64,000 nt of DNA, taken from the NCBI GenBank assembly GCA_032622095.1, contig CP136069.1:122316126-122380125 (forward strand), in the 5' to 3' direction. The notes under the pieces were generated by a model. It was not told where the DNA came from and ran no database searches. It saw nothing but the letters and a program-made list of their open reading frames with translations. This stretch comes from Siphonodentalium dalli (taxonomy: Eukaryota; Mollusca; Scaphopoda; Gadilida; Siphonodentaliidae). The stretch's first letter is position 1. Each line of letters begins with the position of its first letter. Made by a program: the position numbers and the translations under genes. Of the stretch, positions 1 through 11,814 are shown one piece after another.

Positions 1-22
1 ACAGCCTCAACGAGAAAGTAGC

Positions 23-212
23 GTGAGTATAATAATTACTCTGTAATTACGTCAGTCTATGTGAGTATGATAATTACTCTGTAATTACGTCAGTCTATGT
101 GAGTATGATAATTACTCGGTAATTGCGCCAGTCTATGTGAGTATGATAATTACTCTGTAATTGCGTCAGTCTATGTGAGTATAATAATTACTCTGTAATT
201 ACGTCAGTCTAT
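23..212. repeat. 38-bp tandem repeat, 5 copies
   Basis: Five consecutive 38-bp units start at 23, 61, 99, 137 and 175 and differ at only a few positions. Each unit contains the dyad TAATTACTCTGTAATTA, two TAATTA cores in inverted orientation around a 3-nt centre. The array stops sharply at 212. It lies about 1.1 kb upstream of the first recognised exon of the CAP gene; whether it belongs to that gene's promoter or an upstream intron cannot be told. Confidence 0.95.
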
Positions 213-1303
213 GTTGCACGCAAGTAATGTTTTCGTTTTGCCCAGATCTTTAATTTGTCCTGATCCACGGACCGTTGTGCATCCGCACATCCGGTGATGT
301 CATACCGAATTATGTAAATGTAAATTACGCGTTTGCGTAAATAATTATGATTTTTTTTTTATTTTGTGTAATCAACGGATGTAGCATATTCGTCGGGGTA
401 TAATCCGTATTTTTTTTATAAACAATATCTTGCATTTTAGAGCCGTTATGGATGTTATCTTCAAGGAAACTTATCAAAATAAGATATTAGTCCATAGCGT
501 CTGTTAGTTGATGCATGTTGCAATCATTTTCAACTTGGAGGCAGTTTCAAAATATGCGCTCTTTGGCGTTTAATTTAGTAAAGGATTCGCCGAACAGAAA
601 ACAATCACATATTAATGAATACAAGTATGTACATATGGGGCTATCATATCTTTCTGAAGACCTCATAACGGTGGTCTTATGCTAAGATATATTGTAGTAG
701 TATGACTGCGTGTGGTGAGATCAACTTAAAATTTCAGTTTCCGTGGCAACGGTAGATTTTTAAAACGATAACGGCCAATGCAAGGTCTTTAAAAATGCCC
801 TTTCCGATTTGTAATTATGCCACTCGTGAATAGTGATAGAACAACCAATGATATTTAGGCCTGTTCGTGGGTTCCTAGGGGTGAGATTTTTGATGATATT
901 GGCATTTTCGCATAAATGTAACTAAAATGCAGTCGTCAGTGTGTATGACTATGAACTTTATCAACCAAGAGACTACGATCGTGTCCATAATACTTAACAG
1001 GAGAGGCCCTGTCCCGCAATTGTTTCTGGGTTTTTTTTCATCATTTGGAAGTTGAACGTTCCAAATGCATGCTCCTCCCCGTTGTCAAGCATGAACGCGG
1101 TGCGGTTGCTATGAAAATGTCATGTAATATAGGCACACTCTAAGAACCAACAGTTTAACAGGCATGCAAGGGTGAAGGAAAGACCTCATATTTGATATAA
1201 CCTTTTTCCACAAATATAGTATTCCGTTAATATGGCAACACAAATTTCTACATGTTCTTACATGTTGAAGACATTGTAGTTATGATCTGCATTTCGTCTC
1301 CAG
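213..1303. other. non-coding stretch upstream of CAP gene exon
   Basis: AT-rich sequence with poly-T runs and no convincing ORF. It ends in a good splice acceptor (pyrimidine-rich tract and CAG at 1301-1303), so at least its right part should be intron. An upstream exon carrying the true start codon may lie here or left of the window; I could not identify it. Confidence 0.6.
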
Positions 1304-4300
1304 CCCAGATCTTCACAATCGCAAGCCAATGGGTCGACAAATAAACCACAGCGGATGTCCGAATTCATAGACGACGTCGTAAAAGTCCACAACACATACA
1401 GATCTAAGCATGGCATCCAAAGCGTTACGCATGCGTCAGATTTGTCCGATCATGCGCAGAGATGGGCCGAACATCTAGCAGCGACTAATAGCTTCCAGCA
1501 CAGTCAGTGCATTCTCGAGGGCGGAAGGCTTGGGGAGAATATCGCATGCAAATGGTCTTCTGGCGGTGCTGATTATTCAGGTGAGTTGCATACTATATAT
1601 ACATTCGTTTAAAGACATTATATTCGCAACTTCAAAATTTAAAAACTTCCTGTCAAAGGGAGAAATCTTCAGATGTCATTTCGATATAATTGCAAATAGA
1701 TGGTAATCAATTATGTCTGATGTAATAAGTGTGAAGCTCTCATTATAAACTGCACAACCCACTGATGCAGACCATACTGCCAATGACCAATTCTGGGAAA
1801 ACCCATTCGGACCTACACGCCATATGTCAGTGCAAGTTGTTAGCCGACATGTCCCACCGTTGACATATTATTTCCAACTTGGGGTGGGGTGGGGCTGTTA
1901 TTGTAAAATCGACATTAGGTTTATAGTCAACTTCTGTGTCGACTAAAACAATATAGTTGACGCCAAATGTTGGGTTGACATTTAAAATATCAGAATAATC
2001 TTTAAAAATGATTTCAGTAATGGGTTCATGGGTATGCTCTAATTATTTTCTGGGAAAGAAAACTTACCAAATGGTAGTTTGGTGAAATCGGATGTGGTGT
2101 CATTAAACAATAATAATATTCCAGTATAACATTTACCTTTGTTGATTCGGTCATGAACTATCTGTTGAAATGTTATCTATAATTTGGACGAGTTGGCACA
2201 TCCCATGATCAGCAGCTTGTTTATGTGCACTGATATATTATGTAAAAGTACATGATACATATCCAGATAAAACACACTCAAATTGATTACCCATATATCT
2301 TTGTCCTTAACCCTTTATGTACCAAATGATTCCATTCAGTTATAAAGGTGTACATATATTATTCAATTGAAGGGGTGTTCAGGATAAATTCGCAGACGAC
2401 AGTCACACAAAGAGATGATACCAGTGATGCAGGTCTCATACTCACTGGTGGGAAATGTTCAGATAAAACGTTCAACAAACGACTTATTATCGGAATGATA
2501 TATGGGAACTACTCGTCAATGAGTATTTGGTATCGAAAGTGTTAATTTCTATAAAATCAGCTGAAATATTTTCTCAAATCTGTCGACAGTTTCGATATTA
2601 TTAGAAACAGCACAGTAAGTTAGCCCAATATTCTACCTGTGAATTATCGATTGATTAGTAAATGCACGCGCACTTAAATACACACGCCCAGTTATGCAAT
2701 ATGTCGCTTTTACATATCCAGGTCAACAGGAAATGATGCCGCTTCGTGTTATGGTGTGTTTTATTGGGATATAAAATGTATGTCCCAATTGGCTGTTGAC
2801 CAATTACCGAACATGCTCTAGTATAACACACAATTGCTATATAAATTTTAAATAATACATGTATAATACAGTTGATTTGGTACAGAAAAAAGTGATGCAT
2901 GTCACTCACACCACACACTGTCTCCCTTTTCAGCCCATGAAGTCGTAGAACAGTGGTATAGTGAGATAAGCAAACACGATTTCAAGAACAACTCACCGGG
3001 TATGGGCACAGGTAAGATGGATAAATTTATTAACGAATAACCATATTATGCAAAGTGTATGTGCTCCTGATATATATTGGGTTATCACCCTTCCGATACT
3101 ATGTCCGTGGTAAGTCCATTATCAAGATTTACAAAACGCAATGATGGATTCGATGGGCGTATACGGTGTACAATTAAGTATATATAGATGGTAAAAAATG
3201 ACCGTCATTAAGTATATATATCTGATAATGCGATGCGAATCGGGTGGTATATGTGTACTCTTCGTGTCTATATTCACCCCACAGCCCCATCATGTTGTAT
3301 CGTAGTTTTCCCCTTCAGTGACCTGGCGACAGGGAGCTGAGGGTTACTCATCCCCAACTTTGTCTAAGATATTCAATAGTTGGAGATTTCATATCTGACA
3401 CAACATTAGTTGGATCTTCCAAACCAAAAGTGGTTTGAATTTGTTCTGATTGTATTTTTAGACCGACATTAAAACTACTTCTGGTCAATTGTTTTGACTA
3501 AAATGGCCATCAATTGTAAATGTCCACTTGTTCGTCGTATAATTGCCATATTCTTAAACAAAAGACCGGAAGGAAGTTGTTAGTACTCGCGCATGATTAC
3601 TTTCAACGTGCCATTACATATATTTAGTCCCGTTCCATAGAAAAGAGTCACTAAAAAAAAAAAATATTCTCGACATAGCCCGACTCGAATTCGCTTCAGA
3701 TTGAATTAAGGGCAACATATCTCTAGAGTACAATATAGTCGACTGTGTATGACACAACAATGGGACGTCATGTATGTGCGTGGCCAAAAATGTTGTTGCA
3801 TGTACGTGCCTCAAAATGTAAAATTATTGATTGAATATGTTTAAAGTGGTCATGTTTCACAGCTAACAAGTTTAGTTTCTTATCTCAAACATATTCCACA
3901 TCTACGTGTATAAATCTATAGATATATTGCATTCTTCACATTTTAGAATGTAGACACTTGTAAAGTAGAATAAGCTTTTGTCGATGAGTGCTAAAATATT
4001 ATATACTTTTCGCATTATTAAGCGAGATACAATTTCGAAATGCCCGCTTGTAAATGTGGAAAAAAACACAGCTAGATACAGTAATACTCTAAGTAATCGA
4101 CTTCTTAACCACAGCAGAATTATGGGTAACTTTTCAGGATTTAGTCGGAAATATGGCTTGTTGCCATTCATCTGAAATCTCTCGGGGAGAGCTTTCCGAT
4201 GAATGGCAACAAGCCATATTTCCGACAAAATCCTGAAAAGTTACCCATAATTCTGCTGTGGTTAAGAAGTCGATTACTTAGAGCATTACTGTATAATAGA

Positions 4301-6193
4301 TGGTAGCCACGTTACACGATTGGCAATAACATGTAACAACATCTGGTAGACTGATACTTGATATTTCGAAAACATATTGCTGACGCCAACAAGATATCCC
4401 CCGCACACGGAACAACAATGTACAGCATTGCATCGAGTACGCTCGCCTTAAAGTGACATGGAACATTCCTCGTGATTGATAAAAAATGGAGTAAATAATA
4501 AAGTACTTATTTTCATAAATGTTTTGGACCACGAACGCGTCAATATTTAAGAACGTTGGCTAATCTCAACTTTGTTAATGGAAAAAAAGAAAGAAAAAAA
4601 CAACCGTTTGTTAAAAAAAAGTTACATATTTTCATGGAAAATTCAAGGTTACATGATCCTTGAACTAGTTGTCTCACCTAAAACAATTAATTGACTGTCC
4701 TTTAAATGAAGCTTTCCACGCATATTCACTAGTGGGGGTGCTTGTTGTTGCTAGGATATACACAATAGCGTACTATATACGCTTAGATCCAATGGCTGGA
4801 TATTTCGTCAATTTTAATCGACTTTATCAATACAATCAATTCAAAATTCTCCATTTATCGGAAAGAGTGATATATTAGGGTCACAATGATGTATTATAAT
4901 CTTTCACTGATGTTAAATTACGCACATAATATGCCGTGTAATTAGAAATAACTCACGTTTGATCTGTGTTTGTTTACGCTCAGAGAACATCAGAAGTCGC
5001 GAGGTCAACTGAGTTCGTATTCTTGTGAAAGTATGTAAACATTGTGATAAGATATATTTTTCACATTAAATTACTACTTTCAGTTGACAAATATGGCAGA
5101 GTACTATGGAACAAACCGGGTTAATTCACACTTGTGACATTTTAATTCCGTCATTTGGTGATTGTATAGATGAGCGGTACTTTACGCTATTTTGAAGAAT
5201 AAGTCAACCGTTATTCGACGTAAACCAGTATTATCCCTATCTGATTTCACTAGCTGGTTTAACCCTTTACCCATCAGAAGGGCCCTGTGCCAATGCATTC
5301 TCTTATATATGCGAGTCGACCATAGGTCGCCTCGCATATATAAGAGAATGCATTGGCTTAACACATTAAAAATTATAAAATTGTTAAAGAATGTAAGAAA
5401 AAATGTTAAAAAGTGTTAAAAAAATATTTTTTTTTGGCCAATGCATTCTCGTATATATGCGAGGCGACCTATGGTCGACTCGCATATATAAGAGAATGCA
5501 TTGGCACAGGGCATAACTGTAACTATCACAATGTGGTCAAGGAGCCGGTTCCAATGATATCCATATTTGTATGGTTCTATTGAGACAGACCGAAGATATT
5601 TTAGGCTGTTGCAGCTTTATTTGGCCGGTTTTGGCCGGTTTCCTATTTAGATGAATATGTTTCAGCAATGCTGATTATATAAAATTCGGCAATTGTTAAA
5701 TGGAAAAGCTTTATTGAAGTGTAAACGGGCGAACAAGTCTATCAAAACAATAACAATAGGGTAATAAAAAACATTGACGCGTATTGTATCGCTTCATCGT
5801 GTGAACGGCCAATACAAACTTAACCGGGTAACGGATGTGGTGTGGCGTTTCGATAGTCAACATGTGTAGGTTCAAACGAGCCTTGCCCTTGTAAGACGTT
5901 CAGTATTGATTTATTTGTAACTGATATAAGCTTAATTGTGACCTATATGTGCGTATCTTAAGTTCAATATTTTGAACTATTACTATTTTAAAGTATTATT
6001 CAACAATTTCTCAGAGAAAAGTTGCATTGTTATTGCAGGGCACTTCACACAAGTGGTATGGAAAAACAGCAAGGAAGTCGGAATCGGTAAATCACGGACT
6101 GCCAATGGAAAGGTGATCGTAGTGGCGAATTACCGACCTGCTGGCAACTTGCTGGGTCACTACATAGAGAATGTCTTCGCAGCGAAGAAATGA
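1304..6193 (+). CDS. GAPR-1/GLIPR2-like CAP (SCP/PR-1) domain protein, 3 exons, 5' end open
   Basis: Exons are 1304-1580, 2934-3011 and 6039-6193 (stop TGA at 6191). All junctions are GT-AG and phase 1, so the frame is continuous. Counting from the ATG at 1355 the product is 152 residues, close to GLIPR2/GAPR-1 (~154). The GENIA motif is at 60-64. The CAP1 signature [14 protein letters not shown] starts at His103, the same number as in GAPR-1, and the second signature, [10 protein letters not shown], lacks the Cys of secreted CAP proteins, as GAPR-1 does. His49, Glu61, Glu86 and His103 occupy the usual CAP-pocket positions. No signal peptide or transmembrane segment is visible, so a cytosolic or Golgi-membrane protein is likely. 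Family members bind lipid and the cytosolic face of membranes. The frame stays open for 17 codons upstream of ATG 1355 to the acceptor, so the true start is probably in an earlier exon. Sure of the family, not of the N-terminus. Confidence 0.92.
1581..2933 (+). other. intron 1 of the CAP gene
   Basis: Donor GTGAGT at 1581 and acceptor TTTTCAG ending at 2933. It holds short 'TTCCAAC'-type fragments near 1780-1870. At about 2580-2850 it holds a diverged copy of a segment also found downstream at 7080-7420; the shared core includes CCAATTACCGAACATG and TAGTATAACACA. The short ORFs inside have no recognisable features. Confidence 0.85.
4077..4293. mobile_element. foldback MITE, Tc1/mariner-like ends (TA-CAGTAAT)
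   Basis: Two 96-nt arms (4077-4172 and 4198-4293) are inverted repeats with only about two mismatches. The 25-nt centre is itself nearly palindromic (CTCTC GGG GAGAG), so almost the whole element can form one hairpin. Both ends read TA followed by CAGTAAT. TA target duplication and 5'-CAGT ends are typical of Tc1/mariner-derived MITEs. Related copies lie at 27086-27202 (shortened) and 37409-37445 (fragment). The high arm identity suggests a young or conversion-maintained copy. Confidence 0.88.
5282..5512. mobile_element. double-palindrome (cruciform) element
   Basis: The outer arms GCCCTGTGCC (5282) and GGCACAGGGC (ending 5512) enclose two ~70-bp palindromes at 5288-5357 and 5437-5505. Each is self-complementary around a GTCGACCATAGGTCGCC-type centre, and the second is also the reverse complement of the first. 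The 79-bp middle is A/T-rich with repeated GTTAAA. No coding capacity; probably a non-autonomous DNA element. The right flank shows no clear target duplication. Confidence 0.85.
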
Positions 6194-6888
6194 GTTATCC
6201 TCACAACCTCGACAGGGAACGTGGGAAGATGGGAGTTTTTGGTGTCTATTTTTAAATAGTTTGAAAGATCATATTTTAAATAACGAGTTGAAGTTTGACA
6301 ATTTAAGATTGGGGAATTGGCTACCAGCGGATATTGACCGTATGCAGCGTGTTGTTTTTTGTTTGTTTGTTTATTTTTGTTTTGACCAACATAATTTCTA
6401 TAGAATGTTACACTAAAAAATTGGAATATATCAGATCATATATAGTAAGAGGTGATTAGTTGGAAATGTCCAACGGTTAGAAAAACTTATATAACTGACG
6501 AAATCTGATCCATTCATATATGTATATAATTCGAGAAGAAAAAAATATGTAAGGTAGTCCATTGTGTGTGGTCGGACATTCCTGACAGAAGAAACTCTAA
6601 CTCTAGCCATGCCCCTACATTTAATTCATATATCCACTAATAATTTTGTTTTAAGATCTGACCATTTCACGAATACCCTTTTGTTTAACCCTTTGTATAT
6701 AACTTCTATAACTCTGACCTCGATTATATACATGACACATTGAAATATTCTACATAGTGGACACCTGAACTCACAACACGTTATGGAACTTACAAAAAGA
6801 CTTATTTAAACAACCTACTTCGACTTTGGAAAACAAACATTCTAAAATAAATTCATATATAATACTTAAGAAATAAATGTATTGGTTT
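6194..6888 (+). other. 3' UTR and downstream flank of the CAP gene
   Basis: No further coding sequence follows the stop codon. Candidate AATAAA polyadenylation signals are at 6846-6851 and 6872-6877, giving a 3' UTR of about 0.65-0.7 kb if used. No earlier canonical signal was seen. Confidence 0.4.
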
Positions 6889-6987
6889 TGTGTTATTGTG
6901 GGGCGGCGCTGTGGTCTGTTTAGGCACATTGTGTAAAGCGCAAAGGTGCTCCCAACGACCAAAGAGTCGTACCCCCCAATAACACAC
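6889..6987. repeat. short hairpin with GTGTTATTG ends
   Basis: GTGTTATTGtGGGG at the left pairs with CCCCcCAATAACAC at the right around a ~70-nt GC-richer centre. The terminal inverted repeats, of about 14 bp, suggest a tiny MITE. It has no coding content. Confidence 0.5.
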
Positions 6988-7079
6988 ACACACCCACCAT
7001 ATTAATTTCTTATATTAATATAGCTTTTTGATGATTTATTCTAATACAAAAGCTGACTGTATTGTTATTTATTTTCACA

Positions 7080-7420
7080 AAATCTGCCGATAATTTGAGA
7101 CTAGCCCACGCAGCACATTAAGTCAGCCCAATATAGATTTCAAAGCACTTAGCAATGATAACGTGATCGATATGAATAACTGGCTCCAAGTGAAAGTCGG
7201 CTGAACTAGTGAATTTTGAAAAGCACGCCCAATTATTCTACTGACCACTATTATAATGATTAGGTAAGATAATGTCAACAGTTTGTGACGTCGTATTCGT
7301 GTTACGATATCTCTGTTATTGGGGTATGCATGAATCGGGTTACCCAACTGGCAGTTGGCCAATCACCGAACATGATTTAGTATAACACAGACGGGCTATG
7401 TAAATATTTATATATAAATT
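7080..7420. repeat. diverged dispersed repeat, second copy of 2580-2850
   Basis: Shares in the same order with CAP intron 1 the blocks around TTAGCCCAATA, a TTGGCCAATcACCGAACATG-like block, and TAGTATAACACA followed by TATATAAAT. The copies are clearly related but diverged and have unequal insertions. Family unknown. Confidence 0.55.
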
Positions 7421-8900
7421 AAACAGCGCAGAATCGCACGAACAATAAAATTAGACTTATTCGACTTATCAGCAAAGTTCTTAACTCAACCATTCTCCCA
7501 AATATATACATATGCTTTCGTGCCAAGAATATTGCTTTAGAAGGTAGAACTTATAGAATCTAAACATTCCAATGTCATTTACTCAGGTGGTTAGAGAACC
7601 AGATATAATGACACACTTACATTATTGGTAACAAACATGTACCTACCCTAGCCTACAGTCGACAATCTCTGCACTCAGGTATAGCTAGAATTGTCCAAAT
7701 CAACAATTTATGCATATAGTATTCTTCATTATTTAACTCATTCCAATTCGTCTTATTCTCATTCTATTTTTAAATGAAATGTATTTTACTGACATATACA
7801 TAGTTGTCATATTGACAGTATTATTTTATCGTTTATTTTCTATTATGTATAATTATAAATATATCTCACATTATACATTCCATTAAAATTTACCATTCCG
7901 GGAAATGACATTAACTCTTCATATGTATCAATGTATGTTACTTTATGGAATAAACTGTTAACGATTAATCTTTATCATTCCTGATTTAATGGTAGCAGAT
8001 CGTCATCGACCCTTAGGCCAAGCTGTGGTGTAGGTGGGTGCCACCGATGAGCGCCTTTATGTTTGTTTGGGGCTCTAGAAAAGTGGAGGTGATCGGCGAG
8101 CTGCTGGGACGCAGTGAGCACATGCACCATTATTTTCATCTAACAATTTGCTTAAAATATTTTAATTCACAATACAATTCATATAAATTTACATACATGT
8201 TTCATGTTTTAAGGTATATGTCAATCATTTTGATAGTGTATAATGTATATTATATATATGACTATAGAAAAGAAGACTATATGATATAATAGGAACACAG
8301 ACTCAATTTGCAAATCTCAACCGTCTAGTGGAGATATTGATCATATTTCTCATAACACAAAATTTCTGATCGTTCAAGTATGTTAACCCTTTCAATAAAT
8401 ACTCATTGACCAATAGTTCCCTTATGAAATTTCAAAGAATACTGTTATAACTGGTTGAGAGGACCCATTTATTGTAATGAAAGGGTTAAACGATGACCAA
8501 ATCATATTTGACCACTAGGCATGAGTGGAAACAGTGAGGAAAATATTAACTTTTAAGTGGAAACCTGTCGACCATATTCGCCAGGGTGAACAATTTGATA
8601 AATCAGATATTTTACTCAATATATAGGTTAAGTGGCCAGAGTATCCGTGGAGCAGTGCATCGGTATAATCAGGTCCCCGATACTGGAACATGGCGAATTG
8701 CTGTCAATTCATGCCAACAAGGACCACAGATACCATACACTGCTTTGAGTCTCGCCCAAATAACAAAACCCCTGGAGCGTATTCACCAAGTAGGTTATTT
8801 TATTTTATAAACCAGGCAGCTGAACCAAGTAGTTTATTTGGTAGCGGCTGAACACACACGGCATCTACGCTATATAGCGTTAACGTCTTTGAAAATACAC
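7421..8900. other. no recognisable feature
   Basis: AT-rich sequence. The short ORFs at 8038-8289 and 8586-8810 lack any domain-like pattern or splice context, so I regard this stretch as intergenic. Confidence 0.5.
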
Positions 8901-9400
8901 TCTAGATAGTATGGCCGAAGTTGGTTAATTTTTCAGGTCGAATCATAGGTTTATCCATAAGTCGCGGTTAGTTTCCTACTGATGACTCATTTTTCTCTAA
9001 CATAGTATGGAGTGATAGGGGTTACGCATCCGCAGGGCGGCGCCATATGGAGTGATAGGGGTTAGGTATCCCCATCGCGGCGCCGTATGGAGCGATAGGG
9101 GTTAGGTGTCCCCATCGCGGCGCCGCATCGAGCGATAGGGGTTAGGTATCCCCATCGAGGCGCCGTATGGAGTGATAGGGATTGGGTATCCCCATCGCGG
9201 CGCCTTTCTATCGGGAATAGACGTAGTGTTTACTCATTTTACATAATAAATACACTCTGTTATGACCGAAATGGGTTAATTTTTCTGGTCGAATCATATA
9301 GGTATATATATCCATATGTCGCGGTTAGTTTCCTATAGAGGGCTCATATATCTCGAACATATTATAGAGGAATAAGGGTTAGATATCCCCATACACATAC
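8901..9400. repeat. 40-bp GC-rich tandem array with duplicated flanks
   Basis: Five 40-bp units start at 9007, 9047, 9087, 9127 and 9167 and end near 9204. Each has GTGATAGGGGTTAGGTATCC followed by a GGCGCC palindrome. The ~95 bp before the array (8905-9000, with GTCGCGGTTAGTTTCCTA) recurs after it (9255-9360), followed by a lone decayed unit, so the array sits in a larger ~350-bp duplication. Confidence 0.85.
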
Positions 9401-9699
9401 ATACTTAAATACACACACACAGACAGACAGAAGTTCCAAAATATATATTAGATAGTTATTTGTTCTGAGTATATATAGCTGCATGCGATCTGTCTCATTA
9501 TTTTCATGAGATTTCTGGCAATAGCATAATAGCGATCTTGAGTTTTATGTAAATAAAAGTGAATTCAATGTAAGGGGAGTAATCGAAAATATCAATAGCA
9601 TGAATGAAGGATTGGTTATCAAAATAGTCCGGCATTTGCGAGAGTGTGATGACAAGATCGATATTTAGTCAGAGAGTATAGGCTTACATGCCAGGGATT

Positions 9700-9806
9700 T
9701 TTTTTTTTCGCCGGGTGGGGGGGGGGGGGACGAAAATAGTCCAGGATACAAGGTCCGGGTGGGGGGGGGACGAAAATAGTCCAGGATACAAGGTCCGGGT
9801 GGGTAA
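9700..9806. repeat. G-run tandem duplication
   Basis: A ~48-bp unit (CCGGGTGGGGG run, then GACGAAAATAGTCCAGGATA and ACAAGGT) occurs twice in tandem, preceded by a poly-T stretch. The two copies differ mainly in G-run length, so assembly or sequencing error there is possible. Confidence 0.75.
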
Positions 9807-10088
9807 TTGTGAGCTCCGATCGCAGATTTTTCCAATGATACGTTTAAAAATCCAAATCCATGTTTAAAGACAAATTATATACGAATACTAAAATAATTTA
9901 AAATGTGCTGGCTTGTAACACGCTGCACAGCCCCACCCTATAGATTTATCAAAACCTTTTGATTACGTTTCGTGCATTTGGCCTCTGGGCAACAACTAGC
10001 AAATCTCGGAATTAAAATGAAACTACCCGATGTAACCAAAAATTAAAACACAAACCTGAAAATGACTGTTATGAACGATGGTTTATCC

Positions 10089-10515
10089 GGGTTCTTCCCC
10101 AGTCAAACGGAGGTAAAACTGTGCGACGGATTATCACCCCTTCCATTTGCACTCTATGTCAACAATCTGGAAGATCATCTTAAGAATAACGGCTGTACAG
10201 TACAAATGTTACTAAAACCACTACCGGGGTGTACCTAAAACGGTTACTCCTGATATAATATTACATTCCGATGATACAGCGATTTTATCTGACACAACCC
10301 GCGGTTTGCAAATTTCCCTCGACCACTTATCCACATATTCTGATACTTGGACACTTGATCTTAACAGTAATGACATTCGGAAGTAAACCGAAATACAAAA
10401 AGCCATTATCTTAATATCTTTCAAAATGAATGAAAAGAATCTTGAAATCATCGACACTTTCAAATACCTGGGAACCTGATTCACAAGAAATGCCCCATTT
10501 ATGTTTGTTTAAACA
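10089..10515 (+). pseudogene. non-LTR retrotransposon reverse transcriptase, decayed fragment
   Basis: Translation in changing frames gives RT motifs of LINE ORF2. From 10089, GFFPSQTEVK and then LSPLPFALYVNNLEDHL correspond to the 'RQG..LSP' region. From 10255, HSDDTAILSD replaces the catalytic Y-A-D-D block, followed by the LQISLDHLSTYSDTW helix. After a stop, LEIIDTFKYLGT is seen near 10440-10480. Frameshifts and stops (for example TAA at 10384) rule out function. Only the palm region remains. The clade is not assignable by eye; CR1/Jockey-like is likely. The minus-strand ORF at 10221-10484 is a shadow. Confidence 0.85.
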
Positions 10516-11814
10516 TACTTTTTTCCAACACAAAGACAATACATACAGATACATAAAACATAATAAATTGAGAGTATAGTTGACATAAAATTGTTGGTAT
10601 ATGTTATCGGAGATTTGCAGGCATGTTATATCAGTTGGAAACGGAAACGATAGTAAACTATAAGCTTCTTTTTTTTTTGGTCGTTCCGGCCACTTAGAAA
10701 GATGATACCCAATATGCTTAACTTATACCCTCTGACAACGCCAAAAGATTGCCGTAAATGTCTTAGACGAATTTTCAAATTTCGCGGCAAATAAAAATGT
10801 TACAAAGTCAGGCACAGAAATTGTGCGAGAATTTACACCACGTCGAGTTAGATATAATAAATAATGTATGTCTTGTCATTGACTAAATGCCAACATAGCG
10901 GCCACCGATGATGAACGGTCGCCTGCGAACTATTCCTTCTCTCGGACCATTATCTTGACACAGTCAACGCCAAGATTTGCATTATTTAATATAATAGTAT
11001 TTGGTTGGAATTTCAAACTATCGTAACAATTTTAACCCATTTCGAAATTTCCAACTATCGTTGATTTAGGATTACAATTTTCAAATGTTGAAAATTTGGC
11101 CAAAGCTGGGAGTGAAACACTTCATTCCATGTCGCCACGTCCCTGGTCAGTTATCACCCCATCGATATGCCACATTACAGGAATTCTAAAATGGTTGGTT
11201 CTAAAGCTGCAAAAGCGAGGAATAAGGGCTTCAGTAAAAACGTGACTACCAGGTTCATGTTCTTCGAGTCAAAATCATCCACTTTTCTTAAAAATTCCTA
11301 ATAGAGGATATGTCAAAAGTAAGTTATGTTTAAATAAATGTTTCCATACTAAAATTATAATGTTTATACCATAACATTAGTTGACGAGCATTGCACAATG
11401 GGACTTCTCAATTTATCCATTTTCGAAAGTAATCTTGACGCAGAAATTGTCAGGTTACTACGAATCGGGGAACAAACTTAATAAAAGCTTATGGGCTTGT
11501 TGTTTAATCCCCTTTTCAATTCACCTATCTATACTATATTGTCAAAACTGAGGTTAAATGTTCATATATGTTACATGTATTAGTATTGTAATAAAATATG
11601 TTTACATCAATCGGGCGGCGTGTTCGATTGGGGCAAGGATCAGTACAGCGAAATTCGTCAAGAATTGGCTACGTTTCCACTTCATGGTAAAAGTAAATGT
11701 TAATGACATACATGTATTTTCGTGTCAAAGTTGATATCATTGCTAAGTGAATGATAGTTCACCTAGCTGCCGTCTGTCATTGTTTCGGCAACTCTCGTGC
11801 CATACAGCTTATTT
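10516..11814. other. intergenic, with an old 'TTCCAAC' repeat fragment
   Basis: No coding signal. Around 11040-11155 there is TTTCCAACTATCG followed by an end reading TCGCCACGTCCCTGG. A similar end occurs at about 31470-31485 and 57200-57215, so a piece of the dispersed TTCCAAC family is present. The rest shows nothing I can name. Confidence 0.5.

Larger units (their letters stand above)
3012..6038 (+). other. intron 2 of the CAP gene, carrying two hairpin elements
   Basis: Donor GTAAGA at 3012, acceptor TATTGCAG ending at 6038. This 3-kb intron contains the 217-bp foldback MITE at 4077-4293 and the cruciform element at 5282-5512. Small ORFs overlapping the hairpins appear on both strands only because the sequence is self-complementary. 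Confidence 0.85.

Noticed and set aside
9007-9204. Telomeric repeat because of GGGGTTAGG words
   Set aside because: The word occurs once per 40-bp unit and is not tandem TTAGGG; a minisatellite.
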